Positions 24,271-32,932 of a stretch of DNA of 45,973 nt are shown in pieces. Both the position numbers and the translations under genes were made by a program. The DNA is taken from positions 1-45,973 of the forward strand of contig JAEEIH010000152.1 in assembly GCA_016281275.1 (NCBI GenBank), given 5' to 3'. The stretch comes from Lachnospiraceae bacterium (GTDB lineage: Bacteria; Bacillota; Clostridia; Lachnospirales; Lachnospiraceae). How positions within the stretch are numbered: position 1 is the stretch's first letter; each line of letters opens with the position of its first letter. Below the pieces are notes generated by a model. The model had not been told where the DNA came from. It saw nothing but the letters and a program-made list of their open reading frames with translations, and did not search any database.

Positions 24271-25854
24271 TTATTTAATAAGAAGCTTGCTGTACGCTTC
24301 AAGTGCTCCGGAACATTCGCCGTTCAGAACTCTTGTTGCAAGAACCTTTCCGAGCTGAACGCCTTCCTGATCGAAGCTGTTGAGGTTCCATGCGAAGCCT
24401 TGGAACATGATCTTGTTCTCGAAATGTGAAAGAAGGGATCCGAGTGCTTCGGGAGTGAATTTCTCGCCGTAGATGAGAGAAGAGGGACGACCGCCGTCAA
24501 AGCGCTTGTTGGGGTTCTCGTCATCCTTTCCGCAGGCAAAAGCGACGATCTGTGCAGCGAGGTTTGCACACAGTTTTGCACGTGAGGTGCTTCCTTTTAC
24601 ATCAAAGTCGAGTGTTCCCTGGTTGTTTGCGAATCCGACAAACTGGAGAGGAACGATGTCAGTACCCTGATGAAGGAGCTGATAGAAGGAGTGCTGACCG
24701 TTTGTTCCGGGCTCGCCGAAGAGGACGGGACCTGTTTTATAGTTTACGGGTTCGCCAAATCTGTTGACCGACTTGCCGTTGGATTCCATGTCGGCTTGCT
24801 GAAGATGCGCAGGAAAACGTGACAACCCCTGAGCATAAGGCAAAACGGCTGTTGTTGCATAACCGAGAATGTTACGCTCCCAAATACCGATGAGTGCATC
24901 GAGCATGGAAGGATTCTTTAAGATGTCACGCTCTTTGGACTGCGAATCCTGTGATGCTGCACCCTGAAGGAATCTGTCAAAGAGAAATCCGCCGAAAGCG
25001 AGAGAAAGAACCGCGCCGCCGACTGCCGATGTTGAGGAATAACGTCCTCCGATATAATCGTCAATATAGAACGAATCAAGGTAATCCTTGCTGTTTGCGA
25101 GGGGAGAGGTCTTGCTTGTCACGGCGATCATGTGTTTAGCAGGATCGAGCTTCGCGTTTTTCAACATATTCCTGACGAGGGTCTCGTTTGTGAGGGTTTC
25201 GAGTGTTGTTCCCGATTTTGAAACGAGAACGAAAAGCGTTTCCGAAAGATTAAGCCCGGAGAGAACGCTGTACGCGTCGTCGGGATCGACATTGCTGATG
25301 AAGTACGCTCTCATGCGGAGCATGTCCTTCTGGCGGGCATAATTCTCAAGCGCGAGATATATAGCGCGCGGACCGAGGTCGCTGCCGCCGATGCCGATCT
25401 GTACAACATTCTTAAAAGCGCCGTTCTCACCCCCGATTTCTCCGCTGTGAACTTTCTTTGAGAACTGAATGATACGGTTCTGCTGCTCGAGATAAAAAGC
25501 ACGCTTGTCTTCGCCGTCTGCGATAACTCTTTCGCCGAGAAGACCGCGTGTGAGGTGATGCAGAACAAGTCTTTTCTCACCGGTGTTTATCACTTCGCCG
25601 TTATAGAGAGCTGCATATTTATCGATAAGCTGAGCTTCATCGGCAAGCTCTTGAAGTACTTCAAGAACATCGTCATTAACCTGCTTGGCGGCAAAGTTGT
25701 ATGTAAGTCCCGTTGCCATGGGAACGGAGTATTTTGCAACACGCTTGGCTCCGTCTTCCCCGCTCAGCATTTGCTTAAGAGGGGATACACTGTCCTTAAG
25801 CTTCTCAAGCTTTTTAAATGAACTGAGCTTATCAAGATTTGTCCAATTGATCAT
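24271..25854 (-). CDS. pgi: Glucose-6-phosphate isomerase
   Basis: A 527-residue enzyme that interconverts glucose-6-phosphate and fructose-6-phosphate in glycolysis. The sugar-isomerase (SIS) sequence shows VQIGIGGSDLGPRAIYLAL, the phosphate-binding VSKSGTTLETLTNE, the signature FGEPGTNGQHSFYQLLHQG and a C-terminal region with the Lys-containing active-site helix. The length matches the long, proteobacterial-like form of PGI rather than the ~450-residue form common in Firmicutes, which suggests an ancestrally transferred variant (inference). It has its own promoter (25887-25915) and GGAGG 6 nt before the ATG. Confidence 0.97.
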   Translation of the reverse strand: MINWTNLDKLSSFKKLEKLKDSVSPLKQMLSGEDGAKRVAKYSVPMATGLTYNFAAKQVNDDVLEVLQELADEAQLIDKYAALYNGEVINTGEKRLVLHHLTRGLLGERVIADGEDKRAFYLEQQNRIIQFSKKVHSGEIGGENGAFKNVVQIGIGGSDLGPRAIYLALENYARQKDMLRMRAYFISNVDPDDAYSVLSGLNLSETLFVLVSKSGTTLETLTNETLVRNMLKNAKLDPAKHMIAVTSKTSPLANSKDYLDSFYIDDYIGGRYSSTSAVGGAVLSLAFGGFLFDRFLQGAASQDSQSKERDILKNPSMLDALIGIWERNILGYATTAVLPYAQGLSRFPAHLQQADMESNGKSVNRFGEPVNYKTGPVLFGEPGTNGQHSFYQLLHQGTDIVPLQFVGFANNQGTLDFDVKGSTSRAKLCANLAAQIVAFACGKDDENPNKRFDGGRPSSLIYGEKFTPEALGSLLSHFENKIMFQGFAWNLNSFDQEGVQLGKVLATRVLNGECSGALEAYSKLLIK

Positions 25855-25886
25855 AGATTACCTCCGGATTGTTTGACGTATCATAG

Positions 25887-25915
25887 ATTATACTTTACTG
25901 CGCTTTTTATATCAA
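25887..25915 (-). promoter_or_regulatory. pgi promoter
   Basis: On the minus strand TTGATA (25915-25910), a 17-bp spacer and TATAAT (25892-25887) form a near-consensus vegetative promoter. Transcription would start near 25880, about 26 nt before the pgi ATG, with GGAGG in between. Confidence 0.8.
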
Positions 25916-25939
25916 GTGCGAACCGGAGACTGTGCGGTT

Positions 25940-27028
25940 TCAGCCGAGAGCTTCCTTCAGTACTTCAAGATTGTTCTGCATGATGGAAAGGTAATTTGCT
26001 CCGCCCTCGATATCTTTTGCCGTGACTGATTGAAGCGAATCAAGGGCAAGGATCTTTCGGTCCTTTGATCCGGAGTTGTCTATGATGGTCTTTGCAATTT
26101 TTTGATCGGATTTTTCGATCGTAAGAACAGTGCCGAGTGAAAGCTCATCTACCTTTCCGGCAAGGAATGAGATCGTTTCGAAGCTGGCTTCGGTTTCTGC
26201 CGAGCATCCGACGAACGCCGCATAATAATCCAGTCCGTAGTCGTCAACAAGGTAACGGAACGGGAAACGGTCGCCAAAAAGAAGAGTCTTTACGGAAGCG
26301 CCTTCAACGGCTTTTTTGTAATCATCGTCAAGCTTTTCAAGTTTTTCGGAATATGCGTCGGCATTCTTTTTATATACTGAAGCGTTTGAAGGATCAAGCT
26401 TCTGAAGAGACTCGGAAATAGCGTTCACAAGTGTTTTTGCATTCCTGAGCGAGAGCCATACATGTTCGTCGTACTCTATCTCGCCTTCCTCATGATGATG
26501 CTCGTGTTCGTGGTCGTGATCCGCGTCCTCATGGTCGTGCTCGTGATCCGCGTCCTCATGGTCGTGATCTACGTCCTCGTGGTCATGGTCGTGATCGTGG
26601 TCGTGTTCGGACTCCTGCATTCCTTCAACTGTTTCTTCCTTTTTTACCGAGTCTCCGAGGACATCGAGCAGATCGATGATCTGCATGTTTTTGTTTTCTG
26701 CACCTTTGAGAGCGTCGCTGACCCATTTGTCGGATTCGCCGCCGACATAGATAAACAGGTCGCAGGTCGAAATTTTCAGGATGTCGTTCGCTGTCGGCTG
26801 ATAACTGTGAAGATCAACGCCACTGTCGAGCAGAAGGGTAACATCCGCCTTTGCGGGGGTGTCTCCGAGTATGTTCTTAACCCAGTCGTATTCGGGGAAG
26901 ATGGTGGTGATTATTTTCAGATCGTTTTTGTCCGTCCCCGCAGCCGTGCCTGCGGTACATCCGGACAAGCATCCCATAATATAGATGAGTGTTACAAAAG
27001 AAATAAGTGTTTTTTTAAGTTTTGACAT
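25940..27028 (-). CDS. znuA: Zinc ABC transporter substrate-binding lipoprotein (ZnuA/AdcA type)
   Basis: A 362-residue metal-binding lipoprotein. The signal peptide ends in LSGC with Cys24. IITTIFPEYDWVKNILGD opens the cluster-A-I fold. HSYQPTANDILKIS provides the first metal His, the segment around residues 138-181 is an acidic His-rich loop of EHDHDH-like units, and YDEHVWLSLRNAKTL gives the second His. Such a loop is typical of zinc-specific members. The frame is open further upstream, but the ATG at 27028 is chosen because AAGAGGAG lies 7 nt before it and the signal peptide begins there. No permease or ATPase gene adjoins it, so the rest of the transporter must be elsewhere. A promoter and repeated palindromic half-sites upstream suggest zinc-responsive control by Zur. 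Confidence 0.93.
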   Translation of the reverse strand: MSKLKKTLISFVTLIYIMGCLSGCTAGTAAGTDKNDLKIITTIFPEYDWVKNILGDTPAKADVTLLLDSGVDLHSYQPTANDILKISTCDLFIYVGGESDKWVSDALKGAENKNMQIIDLLDVLGDSVKKEETVEGMQESEHDHDHDHDHEDVDHDHEDADHEHDHEDADHDHEHEHHHEEGEIEYDEHVWLSLRNAKTLVNAISESLQKLDPSNASVYKKNADAYSEKLEKLDDDYKKAVEGASVKTLLFGDRFPFRYLVDDYGLDYYAAFVGCSAETEASFETISFLAGKVDELSLGTVLTIEKSDQKIAKTIIDNSGSKDRKILALDSLQSVTAKDIEGGANYLSIMQNNLEVLKEALG

Positions 27029-27080
27029 TATAAACTCCTCTTTATCCTCTTTAGCAGCTGTCTTTTGCTGCCGATTTCTT

Positions 27081-27114
27081 GCCTGTTGCAATTCCCGAAG
27101 GGAATGCAACAGGC
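27081..27114 (-). other. Leader hairpin of the zinc-binding gene
   Basis: Arms 27081-27096 and 27100-27114 pair over 15 bp with a single bulged base and a 3-nt loop. It lies in the 5' leader between the znuA promoter and its ribosome site. There is no T run after it on the minus strand, so it is more likely an mRNA-stability or regulatory element than a terminator. Confidence 0.6.
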
Positions 27115-27179
27115 ATTTGGGTCTAACACAAGACTGTGTATCAGGCATTAAAAATGTATTTGCTCGCGAACAATTTTAC

Positions 27180-27207
27180 ATTATATGCTCGGTTTTTTAT
27201 TTGTCAA
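27180..27207 (-). promoter_or_regulatory. znuA promoter
   Basis: On the minus strand TTGACA (27207-27202), a 16-bp spacer and TATAAT (27185-27180) are both perfect consensus hexamers. Three TTGCAAAT-type half-sites lie immediately upstream. Confidence 0.85.
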
Positions 27208-27210
27208 GCA

Positions 27211-27240
27211 ATTTGCAACAGAATTGCAAATCATTTGCAA
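27211..27240. promoter_or_regulatory. Triple half-site operator, Zur-like
   Basis: ATTTGCAA (27211-27218), TTGCAAAT (27224-27231) and ATTTGCAA (27233-27240) alternate in orientation. The last two form the perfect 17-bp palindrome TTGCAAATCATTTGCAA, whose core AAT-N-ATT and 7-1-7 style symmetry match Fur/Zur-family operators. The site lies between the divergent promoters of znuA and the DUF2156 operon and could control both. Confidence 0.65.
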
Positions 27241-27250
27241 GAATAATTGT

Positions 27251-27279
27251 TTTCAAGTACGTATATAAAGTGGTATAAT
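27251..27279 (+). promoter_or_regulatory. Promoter of the DUF2156-to-PP2C operon
   Basis: TTTCAA (27251-27256), a 17-bp spacer and a perfect TATAAT (27274-27279) with the extended TGG before it. It would give a leader of about 70 nt before the ATG at 27357. It begins 10 bp after the Zur-like half-sites. Confidence 0.75.
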
Positions 27280-27356
27280 AAACAATGATTAGGGTTCTTA
27301 CGATTTTGTAATATATTACGGGTGAAGAATCAGAGTCGGAAATTCAGGGGGGGACA

Positions 27357-28304
27357 ATGAAAGAATTTAATACGGCTAAGGAATTCAGGTGGGTTACGCC
27401 TGAGGACAGAACAACGATTGACAGTTTTATGATGAAGTACGGGGGAGGTTCGTGTCAGCATTCATTTATTGCAATGTACGGGATGAGAGGCAAGTACGGG
27501 GACAAATATCTTATCGATGAAGACGTTCTTTATGTGCTGCGAACCGGTCTTTCGTCCGAAAAGGAAACGGCGTTTCTTATACCGATGGGTGAGTCGTGCT
27601 TGAGCGATGACGGACTTAAGGACGCAGTCGAAAAAACCGCATCTTATGCTCATAAAACCGGAACAAAGCTTGTTTTTAACACACTTGAAGAAAAAGCAAT
27701 GAAGAGGATAACGGATCTTTTTCCGGGACGTTTTTCCGTGGAAGAGGTCAGGGACAGCTTCGAGTACATTCACACCTATGAGGGTCTTGTAAATATGGAA
27801 GGCTCCAAATATGCGCGTCGCAGACAGGATATGAATTCGTTTAACAAGAATTACGGTGATGCGACACGGATAAAGATCATCGACGAGGGAGACATAGAGG
27901 AACTCAAAAGCTTCCAGACAGCCTGGAATGATGATTTCAGAGAATATTGCAAGGCAACCGGAAAGAAGATTATCGATCATGAGCACGAGGGGATTATGAA
28001 CACCTTCGCTCACTACGGTGAGCTACCGCTCAGTGGGATTGTGCTCAGGATAAACGGTGAGATCAAAGGCTACGCGTACGGTACGGTTATCTCGGACAAT
28101 GTGTATGATGTCCTTATAGAAAAAGGCGACAGAAATATCAAGGACATTTACCGTCCGCTTAACCGTGAACTTGTGAGGATGTGCGCGGTCGGACACAAAT
28201 ATATCAACAGAGAAGAGGATTGCGGCGACCCGGGGTTAAGAGCTTCAAAAATGTCGCTTGTACCTGAATTTTTCTTAAAGAAATATGTGGTGAGAGAGGT
28301 TTAA
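27357..28304 (+). CDS. DUF2156 protein (LPG-synthase C-terminal-like)
   Basis: A 315-residue soluble protein of the DUF2156 family, which has the double acyltransferase-like fold found at the C terminus of lysyl-phosphatidylglycerol synthase. Characteristic stretches are FRWVTPEDRTTIDSF near the start, the MEGSKYARRRQDMNSFNKNY segment (about 145-165), and LSGIVLRINGEIKGYAYGT followed by YRPLNRELVRMCA and YINREEDCGDPGLRASK at the end. It lacks the membrane half of MprF, so lipid aminoacylation cannot be claimed. GGGGGG lies 4 nt before the ATG. It heads a five-gene run, with the DMT transporter starting only 3 bp after its stop. Confidence 0.78.
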   Translation: MKEFNTAKEFRWVTPEDRTTIDSFMMKYGGGSCQHSFIAMYGMRGKYGDKYLIDEDVLYVLRTGLSSEKETAFLIPMGESCLSDDGLKDAVEKTASYAHKTGTKLVFNTLEEKAMKRITDLFPGRFSVEEVRDSFEYIHTYEGLVNMEGSKYARRRQDMNSFNKNYGDATRIKIIDEGDIEELKSFQTAWNDDFREYCKATGKKIIDHEHEGIMNTFAHYGELPLSGIVLRINGEIKGYAYGTVISDNVYDVLIEKGDRNIKDIYRPLNRELVRMCAVGHKYINREEDCGDPGLRASKMSLVPEFFLKKYVVREV

Positions 28305-28307
28305 GAG

Positions 28308-29252
28308 TTGAACAAGATCGAGGCAAGAATCCTTCTTGTGATAATCACATTTTTTGCATCGGTTCAGTATGCATTTATCGGGGCAATCGGGGAAGAATAT
28401 TCGCCGTTTGGTTTTTCATGCCTGTCAAATTTAATCGGGCTCTTTTTGATGTGTTTTGTTTTCGGAAGTACCATAATAAGTGAATTTTACAGATACACGA
28501 AGAAAGTCTTGCTGCAGAGCCTTTTGCTCGCGGTTGAGCTTACGGGCTTTAATGTTTTTATGCTTATCGGTGCTTCGGATGAAGCTCCGACTGTCAGTGC
28601 AGGCATTCTTTCGTCGTTCTTCATATTTATTCCGGTTGTTACGTTCTTTATCAGATTTGAGAAACCGAAAATCAATATCATAATCGCTTCTGTCGTAGCG
28701 ATTTTGGGAGTTCTCCTCGTAAGCGAATTTGATGTGACGGAGCCGTGGAGCATGAGTACCCTGGCACTTATAGCGGCGGATATATGCTTCGCCCTCTATA
28801 CAGTCACCGTCGGCAAGCTTTCTACAGGTGTGAGTCCGACATTCCTTGCGATAGGTCAGCTTTTCTGGTGCGTATTGCTGACGGGAGTGCTGTGGGTCGG
28901 CGAAGTGTCGTTTCTCGGCGGATCCTTTGAGATACCTGACAGTCCGGCGTTTGTCATCGCCGTGTGCTTTGTGGGAATATTCCTTAAGGGAATATACACA
29001 TTATCACAGATAAATGCCCAACGTTTTGTTACGCCGATAGAAACTTCTTTGATATTTGCGTCTGAAATACTTATGACGATGTTTGTCTCACCGTTTCTTA
29101 GTTTGTTCATGGGCACGCAGCCCGAGGTGATATCGCTTAAAAGAGTGGCGGGAGCTTTGCTCGTCATCGTTGGGATACTTGCGGCAGATGACAATCTGTA
29201 CAATAAACTGAAAAGAAATATAAAAAGGGTAAAAGGAGGAAGAACATCATGA
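28308..29252 (+). CDS. DMT-superfamily transporter (EamA type)
   Basis: A 314-residue membrane protein with about ten hydrophobic segments arranged as two EamA-like halves. The end of each half carries the typical glycine/proline-rich pattern (VVAILGVLLVSEFD and VAGALLVIVGILAADD). These proteins export or import small metabolites; the substrate cannot be deduced. The start is TTG at 28308, with GAGAGAGG 8 nt upstream. The stop overlaps the next start in ATGA, so the following membrane protein is translationally coupled. Confidence 0.88.
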   Translation: MNKIEARILLVIITFFASVQYAFIGAIGEEYSPFGFSCLSNLIGLFLMCFVFGSTIISEFYRYTKKVLLQSLLLAVELTGFNVFMLIGASDEAPTVSAGILSSFFIFIPVVTFFIRFEKPKINIIIASVVAILGVLLVSEFDVTEPWSMSTLALIAADICFALYTVTVGKLSTGVSPTFLAIGQLFWCVLLTGVLWVGEVSFLGGSFEIPDSPAFVIAVCFVGIFLKGIYTLSQINAQRFVTPIETSLIFASEILMTMFVSPFLSLFMGTQPEVISLKRVAGALLVIVGILAADDNLYNKLKRNIKRVKGGRTS

Positions 29253-30148
29253 GAAACGGAGTAAGGGTGCTTGCCATCATCGGTGTATGTATGCTAGCAT
29301 TCGTTGTACTTGATCTGCCTGTACGTTTTTCTAATTTCGTGGATGTTGCGCCTTATCTGGGAATTAAAAATGCGGTTGCGCCGGCAACGGGGCTTCTTAT
29401 GGGACCGTGGGGTGTTGTTGGCTCGATACTCGGCGCGTTTGTTTGCGGATTGATCGGAAGAGTCGAGATCGGGCTGATCGTGTTCGAAGTGATCTCGATG
29501 CTGATCGAGGGTGTGGCGATGTGGTTTTTATGGCATTTGTTTACGCCGAATCACAAGGTGCGTTTCAAGAAAGTATCGGATCTGCTTAGGTATTGTGTGA
29601 TCGTTGTTGTTGTCTCTGCCGCAAGTGGAGCGCTCAGCTTTGCGTTTATTGACGGAGGTGCGTTTGTCTCCGTATTCCTGATGCATTGTATTTCTGCTAT
29701 ACTCTTAGGCATTCCGACCGTGATCATATACAGCGGTATCATGTGTCAGCCGCCGATCATTCCCGCATGGTATACGAGACTTCATGACATTGAGGCTGAT
29801 GTGGATCCGTCTGACGAAAGTTTTCTTGAGCTTAACGACAGGGTAGAAGAACTCACAAGCAGTCTGGGTCTTTCGAAGAAGAGAAATTTTGAAATCCTTA
29901 ATACGATAGAAGAAGTCTACCTGCGCATCAGAACGCATGAACCGGAGGCAATCGTGCACATCATCATTGATGTTGAGGAGGCTTTGTCAATAACCTTCAT
30001 ATACAAAGGAGAAAAGTGCAATCCGCTCAGGATACTTGCGGAAGAAGATCTGGTTGCTCTTATCGGACTTAAGCTCATTGAGCACAGGGCTATAAGAACC
30101 GGATATAAATATGTTGCTCAGACCAATCAGGTACTTATTGTTCTTTGA
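29249..30148 (+). CDS. Membrane protein with ECF-S-like region and degenerate RsbW-like ATPase domain
   Basis: A 299-residue protein. Residues 1-166 have five or six membrane segments; the stretch IKNAVAPATGLLMGPWGVVGSILGAFVCGLIG-region (about 39-70) resembles the substrate-binding subunits of ECF transporters. Residues about 195-299 are soluble and follow the outline of an RsbW/SpoIIAB anti-sigma kinase: a helix with IEEVYLRI, beta strands, YKGEKCNPL where an ATPase would have a D-x-G-x-x-F-[DN]-P box, and LIGLKLIEHRAI near the end. The N-box Asn and the conserved Asp are missing, so ATP binding is doubtful. It starts by ATGA overlap with the transporter gene and precedes a PP2C phosphatase of the kind that acts in partner switching. 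Function is unknown; the domain reading is by eye. Confidence 0.6.
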   Translation: MRNGVRVLAIIGVCMLAFVVLDLPVRFSNFVDVAPYLGIKNAVAPATGLLMGPWGVVGSILGAFVCGLIGRVEIGLIVFEVISMLIEGVAMWFLWHLFTPNHKVRFKKVSDLLRYCVIVVVVSAASGALSFAFIDGGAFVSVFLMHCISAILLGIPTVIIYSGIMCQPPIIPAWYTRLHDIEADVDPSDESFLELNDRVEELTSSLGLSKKRNFEILNTIEEVYLRIRTHEPEAIVHIIIDVEEALSITFIYKGEKCNPLRILAEEDLVALIGLKLIEHRAIRTGYKYVAQTNQVLIVL

Positions 30149-30195
30149 TGATATCATGATCATTACACAGGTGATGCTTTGGGCAAGGAGGAATT

Positions 30196-32238
30196 GTGAA
30201 ACCGAAAAGAACATCGATAAAGAAACAAATCAGACGTCTTATCATATTTACCGCTGTATCTGCTCTCATATTTACGAGTGTGAGCGGTATTTTAAGCATG
30301 TATTCCATCAAGGAGGACAGTGCCACATCGCTGACCGACCAGCTCAGAGAGACTGTCGACAGTGTTGTTGACGGTAAGGCGAGCCTTGCGGATTCCAGGC
30401 TCGGCGTCTATGCCGATTACATCACGACTCTTTCGGAAGTGATCACGGCCATGTATGACGATCCGGGGAATTATGTAGCCAGGGAAGTGCTTCCGCCCGA
30501 CGCGTCAAAAGAAAACATTTTGTCGATGCAGAGATATTTTACTTCGAAAAATGTCAAAAGGGATGATGTTCTCGAGGATCTGTGTCTGTTTGGAAACCTT
30601 GAAGAACTTTGGATTCCGATAATCTCAGAGCATGAGTCTGTCGTTACAAACATTTACCTTGCAACGGACGAGCTGATGGTCTGCTGTGACAGAAATGCAA
30701 ATCTCGCCGAACTCGATCCCGACGGGGAATCGTATTATGATTACCGTGAGATGGAATGGTACAAAAATGCCATGGAAGGCGACGGAAAAGCAAACTTCTT
30801 AAAGAGTTACCTGGATTCCTACGGACGCGGTCTCATGACAAGTTGCAGTGCCCCGTTTTACAAGGATGGGAAACGAATCGGCGTTATCAGCATGGATATT
30901 CTTACGAGCGACCTCAATGCCGGGATCATCGACGTAAGCCTCGGTGAGGGTTCGTATGCATTCCTTGTCGACGGTGACGGTGATATTATCGCTTCACCTT
31001 ACATGGACAGAAAATCGGACAAATTTGTGAATATCGTCAAAACAAGGCTTGTCGAAAGTGAGATTTCCGATAATATTCTCGGCGGAAAACGCGGTGTGGT
31101 TAGAGGTGCGGATGAGAAGTATTATGCATATGCACCGATCGAATCGACGGGATGGGAGCTTGTCATCAGCATTCCCGAATCGCAGATCCTCCAACCCATT
31201 AATCAGATGAACAATCAGATAAGATTTACGATCATTATCTTTATTGCGATCTTTATCATCGTGGGCATGGTAGTGATGATACTTGCTTCGCGTCTCTCCA
31301 ACCTTTTCACAGAGCCTATTATTGCGCTCGAGAAGGATGTGGAGGTTATATCGGGCGGAAATCTCCGGCATAAAGCGGTGGTACGTGCGAACAATGAACT
31401 CGGAGATCTTGCGCATTGCGTTAATTCCATGGCGGTTTCTCTTGACAATTACATTAACGATCTGACGAGGATCACCGCGGAAAAGGAAAGGATCGGTGCG
31501 GAACTTGATGTTGCGACACACATCCAGTCATCGATGCTTCCATGTATTTTCCCCGCTTTCCCCGATCGAAAAGAATTTGATGTGTTCGCCTCCATGACAC
31601 CCGCAAAGGAGGTTGGCGGCGATTTCTACGATTTCTTCATGGTTGATGATTCACACGTTGCTTTCGTTGTGGCTGACGTTTCCGGAAAAGGAGTTCCCGC
31701 AGCGCTGTTTATGGTCATCGGTAAAACTCTTATCAAAGACCACACGGTTCCCGGCGCGGATCTCGAGACTGTTTTCATGGAGGTAAACAATATCCTTTGC
31801 GAGAGCAACAGTGAAAATATGTTCATCACCGCATTTGAATGCGTACTCGACCTTGTAACGGGAGAGCTGCGTTTTATAAATGCAGGTCATGAGACACCGT
31901 TCATTTACAGGAAGGGCGGCAGATTTGAAGAATTCCGGGTTAAGTCGGGATTTGTCCTTGCCGGTATGGAGGACATGGTTTATAAGGGTGGCTCGCTCAT
32001 GCTCGAGCCCGGTGACAAGCTGTTCCAGTACACGGATGGCGTTACCGAGGCTACAAATGCGGAGAACGAGCTTTATGGTATGGAGCGTCTTGCAAATATT
32101 CTCGGTGAAGTCGGGGAGAAGAATCCCAACGAAATCCTGCCTGCCGTCAAGGCAGACATCGATGCGTTTGTTAAGGACGCGCCTCAGTTTGATGACATCA
32201 CCATGCTCTGCCTTGAATACAGAGAAAGAATGGTCTAG
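30196..32238 (+). CDS. Membrane PP2C (RsbU/SpoIIE-type) phosphatase with Cache sensor
   Basis: A 680-residue protein. It has a first membrane segment (about 15-35), a large extracellular Cache-type sensor (about 40-335), a second membrane segment (FTIIIFIAIFIIVGMVVMIL, about 343-362), a HAMP domain, a short coiled coil (AEKERIGAELDVATHIQSSM) and a SpoIIE-type PP2C domain (about 455-675). The metal-binding acidic residues are present in GGDFYDFF, ADVSGKG, TDGVTEA and FDDITML. Such phosphatases dephosphorylate STAS anti-anti-sigma proteins. The start is GTG with AGGAGG 5 nt upstream, 47 bp after the degenerate-ATPase membrane protein. No STAS protein or sigma factor gene is adjacent, so its substrate must be elsewhere. 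Confidence 0.93.
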   Translation: MKPKRTSIKKQIRRLIIFTAVSALIFTSVSGILSMYSIKEDSATSLTDQLRETVDSVVDGKASLADSRLGVYADYITTLSEVITAMYDDPGNYVAREVLPPDASKENILSMQRYFTSKNVKRDDVLEDLCLFGNLEELWIPIISEHESVVTNIYLATDELMVCCDRNANLAELDPDGESYYDYREMEWYKNAMEGDGKANFLKSYLDSYGRGLMTSCSAPFYKDGKRIGVISMDILTSDLNAGIIDVSLGEGSYAFLVDGDGDIIASPYMDRKSDKFVNIVKTRLVESEISDNILGGKRGVVRGADEKYYAYAPIESTGWELVISIPESQILQPINQMNNQIRFTIIIFIAIFIIVGMVVMILASRLSNLFTEPIIALEKDVEVISGGNLRHKAVVRANNELGDLAHCVNSMAVSLDNYINDLTRITAEKERIGAELDVATHIQSSMLPCIFPAFPDRKEFDVFASMTPAKEVGGDFYDFFMVDDSHVAFVVADVSGKGVPAALFMVIGKTLIKDHTVPGADLETVFMEVNNILCESNSENMFITAFECVLDLVTGELRFINAGHETPFIYRKGGRFEEFRVKSGFVLAGMEDMVYKGGSLMLEPGDKLFQYTDGVTEATNAENELYGMERLANILGEVGEKNPNEILPAVKADIDAFVKDAPQFDDITMLCLEYRERMV

Positions 32239-32268
32239 TACATTGATATGCTCAAAGGAGGTGCTGAT

Positions 32269-32829
32269 ATGTTTGTTTACATGCTTTTGTGTGATGGCTT
32301 TGAGGAGTCGGAAGCCGTTGTGACTGCCGATATTCTTGCAAGAGGAGGGATCAATGTTAAATTTGTTTCTCCTTATGATAAATTCAAGGCTGTCGGATCT
32401 CATGGTTTTGTCATTGATATAAATGACAGGTTCAACAACCCCGATTATTACGATCACCGTTTTGATGATGCGGATGCGGTAATTCTTCCCGGAGGAAAGA
32501 TCGGAACGGAAAATCTCAGACTGAGCATGGCTGTCAAGGCGATGGTAAGAGAGTATTGCGACTCCGGTAAGATTGTTGCGGCTATCTGCGCGGCTCCCAT
32601 AGTTCTCGGAGCGGCGGGCATTCTGCTCGGAAGGAAATACACATGCTACCCGGGATTCGAAAAGAGCATCAAAAATGCGGAATATACGGGAACTCCGTTT
32701 GAGATCGACGGTAATATCGTGACCGGTCGTTCGATGGGATGCTCGCTCGAATTCGGGCTTGCGCTTCTTGAAAAGCTTAAAGACAAGGAAACTGCCACCA
32801 ATGTTGAGATGGCGCTTGAAATGCCCTGA
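32269..32829 (+). CDS. DJ-1/PfpI-family protein
   Basis: A 186-residue protein of the DJ-1/ThiJ/PfpI group. It shows DGFEESEAV with the conserved Glu near residue 13, DAVILPGG, and the nucleophile elbow AAICAAPIVLGAAGIL with Cys107. The ending NVEMALEMP is of the short DJ-1 type. Family members act in oxidative-stress protection or as glyoxalase/deglycase enzymes, and the exact activity here is not readable. The frame is open from 32248, but AAAGGAGG at 32254-32261 lies 7 nt before the ATG at 32269. It follows the phosphatase by 30 bp and is probably the last gene of that operon. Confidence 0.9.
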   Translation: MFVYMLLCDGFEESEAVVTADILARGGINVKFVSPYDKFKAVGSHGFVIDINDRFNNPDYYDHRFDDADAVILPGGKIGTENLRLSMAVKAMVREYCDSGKIVAAICAAPIVLGAAGILLGRKYTCYPGFEKSIKNAEYTGTPFEIDGNIVTGRSMGCSLEFGLALLEKLKDKETATNVEMALEMP

Positions 32830-32844
32830 TGATTTTTACTGCGC

Positions 32845-32895
32845 TTGACATCGGTCATACGGCATGATATACTTCAAGTCACGAACAGACGTTCG
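32845..32895 (+). promoter_or_regulatory. SOS promoter with LexA box
   Basis: TTGACA (32845-32850), a 17-bp spacer and TATACT (32868-32873), with an extended TG, form a strong promoter. The palindrome CGAACAGACGTTCG at 32882-32895 sits over the predicted transcription start. It matches 13 of 14 positions of the Gram-positive LexA (DinR) box CGAACRNRYGTTYC. Confidence 0.88.
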
Positions 32896-32932
32896 CGTCT
32901 TGTTTGAATTCATCATTTCCGGGTGTGAGCAG

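Noticed and set aside
25916-25940. Terminator of the zinc-binding gene
   Set aside because: Only a 5-bp stem with a long loop and no T run is present; read-through into the pgi promoter region cannot be excluded.
26462-27025. Hydrophobic plus-strand open frame of 187 codons
   Set aside because: It is the complement of the His/Asp-rich loop of the zinc-binding protein (GTG/ATG codons read as Val/Met), which imitates a membrane protein.
27029-27148. N-terminal extension of the zinc-binding lipoprotein
   Set aside because: The 40 extra residues would put the lipoprotein signal in the middle of the chain, and a proper ribosome site precedes the internal ATG at 27028.
31651-32457. 268-codon minus-strand open frame
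   Set aside because: It is antisense to the PP2C domain and to the DJ-1 gene, both with intact catalytic motifs.
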